Positions 57,472 through 64,000 of a stretch of DNA of 64,000 nucleotides are shown piece after piece; the stretch's first letter is position 1; the number at the start of each line of letters is the position of its first letter. Under the pieces are notes generated by a model. The model worked only from the letters and a program-made list of their open reading frames with translations, was not told the origin of the DNA and searched no databases. Where the stretch lies: positions 124,001 to 188,000 of the IMG/VR virus record IMGVR_UViG_3300042289_000986. One strand, written 5' to 3'. The DNA comes from a virus. The position numbers were made by a program, and so were the translations under genes.

Positions 57472-60456
57472 TTAGATAGTTATAATATAAGAAGTTGCCG
57501 ATCCAAACGGAATTAAAGGTGTGAAATAATACACTCTATAATTAGTTGGAAAAAGATTGTTTGCAGCAGATACGCTGACTGTTGTTTGTGTAAATGTAGT
57601 TTTTACATCGCTTTGAAGCGGTGGATAGAAAATTGTAGTTACTGCTTGAAGAGATGCAGGATATGCAAGTATGACTCTGTTTGCTCCTGCTGGAACATTT
57701 ATAGTGAATTGACTTCCATTTTGAGGGTTTAAAAGATTTTGAGTTAAAGCTCTTACTTGTGGTGAAGTTGTTGGTACAAAATTTTGAACATCGGCCCCAA
57801 AAAATGCTCTTCTTCTACCGTTTAAAGTCATGGATGTCGATACACTATTTTCTGGATCTGGAGTTAGATATATATTATTTCTACTATCGTATGGCTGATC
57901 ACCTTGTCCATAATTACAGGTAACATTATAAACGTTTGATCCATCTAAAATAATTGCTTGAGCAGATGTAGTTGTAAATGTAGAATTTGTTGTATTTGTT
58001 GCGGAGCTAAAAGCAACATAACTCGTTGCTGGACCCGTTCTAAAATTCTGAAACGTATTTGGTTCCCATATACTATTAACAGTTTTACCAACAATTTGTC
58101 CGCGAGTATAATTTAATGTTAATTGAACTGATGTTGTTCCTATTTCTACGTTTGTTCCATTACCACCATGATTACTTGTAACTGTTAACGTTCTGTTTGT
58201 AAAAGTTGGATAATAAATTTTTGTTAAAAGTGCTTGAACAAATTGTTGAAAAGTTGTTCCTGCATTAAAAACCTGTGCAGCAGTTATTGCACCCACAGAC
58301 AAATCACTTGTTACGGTAGATGTTAATTTTCCTAAATTTGACCAATCCGAACTTAATCCAGTAGCCAATGAATATATTGAACTCCAACTGGCACTGTTTG
58401 TATTAACTGTTGTATTTAAGCTAATAATATTAGAACTATTATTGTTTACAAAAGTCCTTGCTGCTAAATCCAAACCACTATTTTGATTCAAAGTCGTATA
58501 AGAACTATTCCAATTTGCAGATAAACTAAAAACAGTATTATAAACACTATTATCGGCACTAGTAGTTTGTACAAAATTTTGAACTTCTAATAAGTTTCCA
58601 CTATTTTGATTCCACGTAGTATAAGCACTATCCCAGTTCGCACTAGTATTATTAGTGACAGAATTTACGGCTAAAATATTTGAACTATTACTGTTTACAA
58701 AAGTCCTTGCTGCTAAATCCAAACTACTATTTTGATTCCAAGTAGTATAAACACTGTTCCAATTTGTTGATAATGAACAAACAGTATTATAAACACTATT
58801 GTTAGCACTTGTAGTTTGTACAAAATTTTCAACTGCTTTTAAATTTGAACTAAGATTATTCCAGCTACTATAAACACTATCCCAATTTCCACTTGTGGTG
58901 TTAACTTTAGTGTTAACATTAATAATATTTGAACTGTTTGTGTTTACAAAAGTCCTTGCTGCTAAATCTAAACCACTATTTTGATTCCAAGTAGTAAAAG
59001 AACTATTCCAGTTAGCACTAGTGTTGTTAGTGACAGAATTTACTTGTAATATATTTGAACTGTTTGTGTTTACAAAAGTCCTTGCTGCTAAATCTAAACC
59101 ACTATTTTGATTCCACGTAGTATAAGCACTATCCCAGTTCGCACTTGTTGAGTTTACTTTAGTGTTAACATTAATAATATTTGAACTATTACTGTTTACA
59201 AAACTTCTTGCGGCTAAATCAAATGCACTGTTAGAATTCCAGCTACTATAAACACTATCCCAATTTCCACTCGTTTGAATGACTTTACTATTAACTTGTA
59301 AAGAATTTGAACTATTATTGTTTACAAAACTTCTTGCGGCTAAATTCAAACCACTATTTTGATTCCAAGTAGTATAAACACTGTCCCAGTTCGCACTCGT
59401 TTGATTGACTTTACTATTAACTTGTAAAGAATTTGCGCTGTTATTATTAACAAAAGTTCTTGCGGCTAAATCAAATGCACTATTAGAATTCCAGCTACTA
59501 TAAACACTATTCCAGTTGGCACTAGTATTGTTAGTAAGTGAATTTACTTGTAATATGTTTGAACTATTTGATAAAACAAAACTTACGATTTCATTTTGAT
59601 CTTCTTCGTTTGCACTAGTTTGATTAATATATGAATAAACACTATTCCATAAATTGGAATTTCCACCTAAAGCATAGATGACATTTGTTGAGCTTAAAAT
59701 TGCACTAGTAGAAAGATTACCAATTAAATAACCCCCACTTAGTGGCAAATATCCAGTAACAATATTGACTAAATTACCACCTGCTGCATAAGATGCTGAA
59801 TTTGCTAAAAGATTTGTATAAGCTTGTTGCCAAAACGATGAGTTACTACGAGTTGTACTATAAACAGAATTCCAAATAGCAGCACTGACTGTTGAAAGAT
59901 TAACATAAAATGAAGAACTTTTGGAAATGTTTGTAAATGATTGATTCCAATTTTCATAATTTGAAAGAACTTGTTGTGAAGTAAAAATCCAGTTTGCGGA
60001 GTTGGTTATTACTAAATTTCCAACAGGTCCAAATTTTAAAATTTTATTTGCAGTGTCAACATAAAATGCATCCTGTGCAGCACTAACTAAAGATAAATCA
60101 CTTTGGTTGGCTTTTAATGCCAAAGCTGTAATTTGTGCTAAAGAAAGAGGCTTATTTAAATCACTGGTATTATCAACTTGATCTAAACCAATTTCATCTT
60201 TAGTTATGATTACATGACCAATTTTTCCATTAACACTAAAAACAAAACCACCTTGATTTATGTTTATTGTTTCGTTTATATTTAAATCCGTTGGATTAAT
60301 TGAAACGTTTGGTGAAGAAATAGAACTAACGTTTATTATAGATGTATCAATACCATCATTTACATTTACAGATTGATTGGTTGTATTTGGGTTTGCATTT
60401 ATTACAACCAAATCTGTAGATGATGGATTAACATTTACTATAATTGAATCACTCAT
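57472..60456 (-). CDS. Longest fibre protein with 42-residue super-repeats (994 aa)
   Basis: An N-terminal region (residues about 1-110; VFSNVNGK-type motif FVFSVNGKIGHVIITKDEIGL) matches phage fibre starts. Residues about 270-690 contain 14-residue repeats arranged as a 42-residue super-unit: NWNSVYSSWNSNSA, FDLAARTFVNNNSA, NSLQVNSKVNQTSA. The C-terminal 270 residues are beta-rich (TLTVTSNHGGNGTNVEIGT, RRAFFGADVQNFVPT). It is probably the long shaft of the tail fibre set, and it overlaps the gene at 60453 by 4 nt. Confidence 0.68.
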   Translation of the reverse strand: MSDSIIVNVNPSSTDLVVINANPNTTNQSVNVNDGIDTSIINVSSISSPNVSINPTDLNINETININQGGFVFSVNGKIGHVIITKDEIGLDQVDNTSDLNKPLSLAQITALALKANQSDLSLVSAAQDAFYVDTANKILKFGPVGNLVITNSANWIFTSQQVLSNYENWNQSFTNISKSSSFYVNLSTVSAAIWNSVYSTTRSNSSFWQQAYTNLLANSASYAAGGNLVNIVTGYLPLSGGYLIGNLSTSAILSSTNVIYALGGNSNLWNSVYSYINQTSANEEDQNEIVSFVLSNSSNILQVNSLTNNTSANWNSVYSSWNSNSAFDLAARTFVNNNSANSLQVNSKVNQTSANWDSVYTTWNQNSGLNLAARSFVNNNSSNSLQVNSKVIQTSGNWDSVYSSWNSNSAFDLAARSFVNSNSSNIINVNTKVNSTSANWDSAYTTWNQNSGLDLAARTFVNTNSSNILQVNSVTNNTSANWNSSFTTWNQNSGLDLAARTFVNTNSSNIINVNTKVNTTSGNWDSVYSSWNNLSSNLKAVENFVQTTSANNSVYNTVCSLSTNWNSVYTTWNQNSSLDLAARTFVNSNSSNILAVNSVTNNTSANWDSAYTTWNQNSGNLLEVQNFVQTTSADNSVYNTVFSLSANWNSSYTTLNQNSGLDLAARTFVNNNSSNIISLNTTVNTNSASWSSIYSLATGLSSDWSNLGKLTSTVTSDLSVGAITAAQVFNAGTTFQQFVQALLTKIYYPTFTNRTLTVTSNHGGNGTNVEIGTTSVQLTLNYTRGQIVGKTVNSIWEPNTFQNFRTGPATSYVAFSSATNTTNSTFTTTSAQAIILDGSNVYNVTCNYGQGDQPYDSRNNIYLTPDPENSVSTSMTLNGRRRAFFGADVQNFVPTTSPQVRALTQNLLNPQNGSQFTINVPAGANRVILAYPASLQAVTTIFYPPLQSDVKTTFTQTTVSVSAANNLFPTNYRVYYFTPLIPFGSATSYIITI
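57477..57484 (-). promoter_or_regulatory. Possible late-type element TATAACTA
   Basis: Minus strand TATAACTA (one base off TATAAATA) ends 6 nt before the ATG at 57470. It lies inside the end of the 994-aa gene. Confidence 0.3.
58380..59660 (-). repeat. 126-nt / 42-residue super-repeats in the 994-aa fibre
   Basis: About ten super-units of three 14-residue repeats. Several copies are near-identical in DNA (for example around 58920-59110 and 59160-59480). Confidence 0.7.
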
Positions 60457-60842
60457 TGTGGAATAGGCGAATGTTCAGGTATTTGTGTCATTACCTCCCA
60501 ATAATTTTGAGGAAGATTTGAAACAATTGGCCAATGACCCATGAGATATGTTTTTACTTCATTGTTTTGTAATTTTAATCGAATACGCCATTTATACAAA
60601 TCAACAGGAATGTTTACCGTGGTGGCTGGAACTGATATTGTTCCATTTAATGGGTTTGTTATTAAAACACCGCTATTTGAAGAATTTAATGAAAAAACAA
60701 CAGGACTGTCAATTGATCTTAAAACTTCCATTTCAACAAATGCATTTGTAAGATTTAATGCAGAGTTGTTTCTTTGAAAAGTTATACTGTTAATACCTTC
60801 CCAAGTATCACCAGTTATGTGTGGCGGAATATCATAAGTCAT
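60453..60842 (-). CDS. Fibre- or baseplate-associated small protein, BppU_N-like pattern (129 aa)
   Basis: The order ITGDTWEGINSITFQRNNSALNL, then VEMEVLRS and LITNPLNGTISVPATTVNI, then YKWRIRLKLQNNEVKTYLMG, follows a small beta-sandwich fold common in phage baseplate proteins (I-x-x-G-D-T, then a terminal G-x-x-x-I). It could link a fibre to the baseplate. It sits between the longest fibre gene and the portal gene. A CATAAGTA element precedes it. Confidence 0.5.
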   Translation of the reverse strand: MTYDIPPHITGDTWEGINSITFQRNNSALNLTNAFVEMEVLRSIDSPVVFSLNSSNSGVLITNPLNGTISVPATTVNIPVDLYKWRIRLKLQNNEVKTYLMGHWPIVSNLPQNYWEVMTQIPEHSPIPQ

Positions 60843-60848
60843 ATTCTA

Positions 60849-60856
60849 TACTTATG
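60849..60856 (-). promoter_or_regulatory. Late-type element CATAAGTA
   Basis: Minus strand CATAAGTA ends 6 nt before the ATG at 60842, same variant and gap as at 40269-40276. Confidence 0.4.
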
Positions 60857-60876
60857 ATTTTAAACTGTATATTTGA

Positions 60877-62745
60877 TTAGCTTGCTGTAGGAATTGTAGG
60901 AGTTTCTGATGCTGCCGTTTCTGGTGCTGCTGTTTCTCCTCCACCTTCCGTTCCAGCTTCTGCTTCAGGGGTTTCTGCTGCTTCTCCACCGCCAGTTTCA
61001 CCAAATTCTGGTATTTCGGATGCACTTGTTCCACCACCACCAGAATCAAGTCCACCGCCTTCTGTAGATGCATCTTCTGCTGCTTGAATGTGTTCTCTCC
61101 AATTTGGACCTGTTGTTGCAATTTGTTCCAATTCCCATTTCAATGCTGCATCCTTTCTTAACCATTCCATATTTTCACTTATACGAGAATCATTATATTC
61201 CAGATAATGTCTTTGAGCAAAAGTTTTTGATATAGATTCGTTTTGACACATATCATTGAAAATTTTGAATTTTAATTCAAATTCTTGATTTTTGCGAATA
61301 GCAAAGAAGTTTGATGGTGGATTAAATTCTAAATTAAAGTAAGATTCGTGAAGTTTGTAATCTTTCCACCAGTTTCTTATTTTTAAATGTGTAATAAATG
61401 CGTTTTTAATTCCTTCTGCAAATTGACTTTGTAAACGGACAATAAATTTTGCAAAACGGAGTTCCTCTCTTAAAATTTCTGCACCATCTTTGTAACCTTC
61501 TTCAGGATTTAATCTGGTTAAAGGAACTTTTAAACTTTTATAAAGTTTATTGACAAAATACATCAAGTCTTTAAGCTCTCCAAGGTTTTGTCCACCTTGC
61601 ATTAACTCTACGTCTGATCCTTGTTCTCCAGAACGCTTGGCAAACCAATATGAGTCTAACATTGATTGTGGATCATATATATTTGCTGCTCCCGATTGTC
61701 CCTTATTACTATCGTAAGATTTTTTATTCCAATAAGATTGCATTAACTGGCGCAAATATGCTTCTGCTTTTGCTGGTGGCATATTTCCGACATCAATTTT
61801 GAATTTTAATCTTTCAGGGGCACGAACCATTCTATAAATAACAATAGAGTCTTCAATCAAAGAAAGTTGTTTATATGCTCTTCTTGCGTTTTCAATAAAA
61901 GGAACTCGCATCGTCATATCCTCATTCCATAAACCAGAATTTACATATGTTACTTGGTTTCCTTGAAACGTCACAATTTGTTGTTGTAAAGCATTTGCTG
62001 GAGTTGGTGGTTGGAAGTTGGATTGGCTTAATTGGGCCGCTGGATTTTGTTGTAAACTAATTGGTTTTTGAAAAACAAAATTTTGTACAACGTTGTTTTG
62101 AACATTATCATATACCGGATTTATTAATTCAGAAGGAACACTCAAAACACCAATAATACCAAGTTCTTTTTTTGCTTCATGGATAATATTTTCAAAAAAT
62201 ACTTCTCCTTCTACTAATAATTGACGACAATATCCCCAACCTTTATTTTCAAAATCAAAAACATTTACGAACTTGTAAAATTCTTTTTCGAGTTCGCTTC
62301 TTTCTTTATTTTCTAATTTAGAAAAACTAGAAAATTGAATTTTTATAACTTTTCCATTTTCATCTTTATTGACAAATTCATCACAAATTTCATCTAAACA
62401 ATCGCCAACTTCAGCATAAGCTGCCATTCTTCTATATTCAGCCAATCTTCTTGTCTTATCAGTATCTACTTGGGCATAAATGTATTTGTGATAAGCTTGA
62501 TCTGAAACAAAACTATTTGGACTATATGAGTCACCAACATCCTTCATATAAGGACCTGTGATGACAGATTGTTGCATCAACCTTAGTTCTTTTCTTTTAG
62601 AAAGACGGTCAAATAATTCATATCTTGGATTATTAACGTCAGCTTCTATTGTTTGTTGAACATAAGGAAGTTTTGATAAAATTGAAGAAACAAAACTTCT
62701 ACCAGTATCTGGTTGACGGTTACTTGTTTGGAAAAAATCTGCCAT
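60877..62745 (-). CDS. 20: Portal vertex protein (gp20-like)
   Basis: The 622-residue protein has the T4 gp20 family landmarks: RLAEYRRMAAYAEVGDCLDEI, KGWGYCRQLLVEGEVFFENI, FKIDVGNMPPAKAEAYLRQL, then MLDSYWFAKRSGEQGSDVEL and LYKSLKVPLTRLNPEEGY. T4 gp20 is 524 residues; the extra length is mainly a Gly/Glu/Ala/Thr-rich tail from about residue 555. Twelve copies would form the DNA gate of the head. Other head genes (prohead protease, scaffold, capsid) are not seen nearby. Confidence 0.92.
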   Translation of the reverse strand: MADFFQTSNRQPDTGRSFVSSILSKLPYVQQTIEADVNNPRYELFDRLSKRKELRLMQQSVITGPYMKDVGDSYSPNSFVSDQAYHKYIYAQVDTDKTRRLAEYRRMAAYAEVGDCLDEICDEFVNKDENGKVIKIQFSSFSKLENKERSELEKEFYKFVNVFDFENKGWGYCRQLLVEGEVFFENIIHEAKKELGIIGVLSVPSELINPVYDNVQNNVVQNFVFQKPISLQQNPAAQLSQSNFQPPTPANALQQQIVTFQGNQVTYVNSGLWNEDMTMRVPFIENARRAYKQLSLIEDSIVIYRMVRAPERLKFKIDVGNMPPAKAEAYLRQLMQSYWNKKSYDSNKGQSGAANIYDPQSMLDSYWFAKRSGEQGSDVELMQGGQNLGELKDLMYFVNKLYKSLKVPLTRLNPEEGYKDGAEILREELRFAKFIVRLQSQFAEGIKNAFITHLKIRNWWKDYKLHESYFNLEFNPPSNFFAIRKNQEFELKFKIFNDMCQNESISKTFAQRHYLEYNDSRISENMEWLRKDAALKWELEQIATTGPNWREHIQAAEDASTEGGGLDSGGGGTSASEIPEFGETGGGEAAETPEAEAGTEGGGETAAPETAASETPTIPTAS

Positions 62746-62801
62746 GATTATATTATATTTAGTCTGACTTATAAGTAATCAATGTTTTTTGTTTATTAAA
62801 G

Positions 62802-62809
62802 AATAAGTA
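62802..62809 (+). promoter_or_regulatory. Possible late-type element AATAAGTA
   Basis: AATAAGTA ends 12 nt before the ATG at 62822, in the 76-nt gap between the divergent portal and short-fibre genes. Confidence 0.3.
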
Positions 62810-62821
62810 TTCAAAATTAGC

Positions 62822-63367
62822 ATGGCAAACACTTATATTCACACATTACCAGATGTTTTAGCAACTGATCCTAATGCATATACTATTTTAGATTATGAAA
62901 ATCAATTTGAAGAATATGTAACAGCAAAAGTTACTCTTGCATCTTTAGCTAATTTTACAAACAATACATTTTTAAATAGTACACCATATTTAAATAGTCT
63001 TTCTGCTACAACATACGTAGAAAACAATAGCGCAAACATTCAAGGAATTTCAAATGTCGTAAATTCGTTTAGTTCAAACAGTATTAATGTTAATACTTTT
63101 GTTAATAGTAATAGTTCAAATATACAATCTGTTTATACTCATTATAATTCACAAAGTGCTAATTTTGCGACTAGAAACTATGTCAATGGCGGGTTTTTAC
63201 CGCTGTCTGGTGGAGATGTTATTGGTGAATTGTTTGCTACACAATATGGAGTAGGAAACACAGTAATTGTCGATGGAACGTTGGGTACGGTTGTTAGAAA
63301 AATGCAAATATTTGATATAAATGGCGCTTCTATAGGATTTATCCCAATTTATAATTCTATAACTTAA
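62822..63367 (+). CDS. Short fibre-like protein with 14-residue repeats (181 aa)
   Basis: It begins MANTYIHTLPDVLATDPNAY, has repeats of the fibre type (YVENNSANIQGISNVVNSFS, FVNSNSSNIQSVYTHYNS) and the fibre segment ATRNYVNGGFLPLSGGDVIG, then a short end (FDINGASIGFIPIYNSI). It is a miniature of the long fibres, perhaps a short fibre or an anchor for one. It is isolated on the plus strand and shares its stop with the convergent gene (TTAA). Confidence 0.6.
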   Translation: MANTYIHTLPDVLATDPNAYTILDYENQFEEYVTAKVTLASLANFTNNTFLNSTPYLNSLSATTYVENNSANIQGISNVVNSFSSNSINVNTFVNSNSSNIQSVYTHYNSQSANFATRNYVNGGFLPLSGGDVIGELFATQYGVGNTVIVDGTLGTVVRKMQIFDINGASIGFIPIYNSIT

Positions 63368-63921
63368 ACCAAATAAGAAATTGTTATTTGTTGGTTTGTA
63401 TCTGAAGTTAAAATAAATTTATTATCAGAAGCAACTAAAACAAATTCAACCATAAAATCCAACGGATCAATAACTTGGACACCGGAAACACATGGAAGCT
63501 GTATATCTACTGCTCCAACAAATGAACTAACAAACGGGACACGACTATCTCTACTAAGTTTACCATATCCTGCTTCGTTTTCTATAATAATATCAAAAAA
63601 ACCATCTCTCTTTGGGGTTTGCGGTATTGTAAATGCTAGATATTTTTCTTTATAAATATAAAAAGGAACTTTAATTCCTTCAAACGGTAAATTTGATGCA
63701 GATAAGTTTTTAACAGCAGAAAAAGGATTCCAAATAGTTGTTCCTTCAAACATAACTTCATTATCAGGAACTAAATACACTGCTCTTATATCAAAAAAAT
63801 TATTACCTTTAACTAAAATGTTAAAATTTTGAACAGATGTCAAAAGCGGGTTAGTAACTACAAATTTATAAGGCTTAACATCGGTAATTTTTGGTTTTCC
63901 GTGAATAAAAAAGCGATCCAT
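63364..63921 (-). CDS. Hypothetical beta-rich structural protein (185 aa)
   Basis: The sequence (FNILVKGNNFFDIRAVYLVP, then AFTIPQTPKRDGFFDIIIEN) has the look of an IPT/TIG-like immunoglobulin domain, which occurs in phage virion proteins. An AATAAGTA late-type element lies 9 nt before the ATG, supporting a structural role. Function unknown. Confidence 0.5.
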   Translation of the reverse strand: MDRFFIHGKPKITDVKPYKFVVTNPLLTSVQNFNILVKGNNFFDIRAVYLVPDNEVMFEGTTIWNPFSAVKNLSASNLPFEGIKVPFYIYKEKYLAFTIPQTPKRDGFFDIIIENEAGYGKLSRDSRVPFVSSFVGAVDIQLPCVSGVQVIDPLDFMVEFVLVASDNKFILTSDTNQQITISYLV

Positions 63922-63930
63922 TGTTAATAT

Positions 63931-63938
63931 TACTTATT
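63931..63938 (-). promoter_or_regulatory. Late-type element AATAAGTA
   Basis: Minus strand AATAAGTA ends 9 nt before the ATG at 63921. Confidence 0.35.
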
Positions 63939-63965
63939 AAAGATCTATTTGTTTTTATTTAAAGA

Positions 63966-63977
63966 AATAAATAAGTA
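63966..63977 (+). promoter_or_regulatory. Overlapping late-type elements AATAAATA and AATAAGTA at the window end
   Basis: AATAAATA (63966-63973) and AATAAGTA (63970-63977) overlap on the plus strand. A possible ATG lies at 63996, so a rightward structural gene probably begins at the window edge. Confidence 0.3.
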
Positions 63978-64000
63978 TAGTCTAAGTATATTTGAATGAG

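Noticed and set aside
52840-60456. Diversity-generating retroelement explaining the fibre repeats
   Set aside because: No reverse transcriptase or template-like region is present; the repeats look like tandem duplication.
1-64000. tRNA genes
   Set aside because: No intergenic gap is long enough except near 32422-32535, and that stretch shows no cloverleaf.
1-64000. Insertion sequences or integrated transposons
   Set aside because: No transposase-like protein or flanking inverted repeats were seen; the only mobile-type candidate is the GIY-YIG protein, which lacks evidence of homing.

Overview
This window is an AT-rich stretch of a large tailed-phage genome from the T4 superfamily (myovirus with a contractile tail). 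The assignment rests on a dense set of T4-type core proteins: family-B DNA polymerase (gp43), sliding clamp (gp45), SSB (gp32), DnaB-type helicase (gp41), UvsX, UvsY and UvsW, the gp46/gp47 nuclease pair, the late sigma factor gp55, a TOPRIM primase (gp61), ThyX, the portal (gp20) and a gp5-like lysozyme/spike. Proteins that look like divergent gp59, gp62, gp31 (GroES-like) and gp15 are also present. A lipobox lipoprotein, an M15 endolysin and heptosyltransferase-like enzymes suggest a Gram-negative host, otherwise unidentified. Coding density is very high, no gap exceeds about 140 bases, and I see no tRNA genes.

Layout. 1-2697 (+): end of the tail lysozyme gene and a large spike protein. 2694-30648 (-): three orphan genes, then the replication, recombination and transcription block (clamp, SSB, probable helicase loader, DHH phosphoesterase, helicase, UvsX, ThyX, polymerase, gp46, then gp47, gp55, UvsW, UvsY). 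A run of twelve sugar genes (17870-27068) separates gp46 from gp47: glycosyltransferases, a DUF4254 protein, an FkbM and a C-methyltransferase, and a GDP-mannose 4,6-dehydratase-like enzyme. 30675-37205 (+): small proteins, a GIY-YIG protein, a lysis cassette with its own promoter, a P-loop kinase and the primase. 37202-37801 (-): one orphan. 37831-41161 (+): a glycosyltransferase, gp62-like and GroES-like proteins, small proteins and a tail-sheath stabiliser. 41168-48135 (+): a fibre array with three collagen-like proteins, an adhesin-like protein and a trypsin-like serine protease. 48124-62745 (-): a second array facing the first, with two glycosyltransferases at the junction, another collagen-like protein, long fibres built of 14-residue repeats, a fibre-associated protein and the portal. 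62822-63921: a short fibre protein (+) and a structural orphan (-).

Two promoter classes can be read by eye. Replication genes, the kinase and primase genes and the lysis cassette follow sigma70-like sites (TTGAYW or a close variant, N16-17, TATAAT-like). Structural genes and a few others follow NATAA(A/G)TA, the late promoter type read by gp55 in T4-like phages. In both classes the element usually ends only 3-12 nt before the ATG, and I saw no clear Shine-Dalgarno sequence at any start I checked, so many first genes of operons may be read from leaderless or nearly leaderless mRNAs.

A working view: early and middle genes replicate the genome, gp55 turns on the structural genes, and the many sugar enzymes modify either phage fibres (threonine-rich collagen repeats are plausible targets) or host surface glycans. 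The fibre arrays, with internal DNA repeats and shared end domains, look built for recombination and change of host range.
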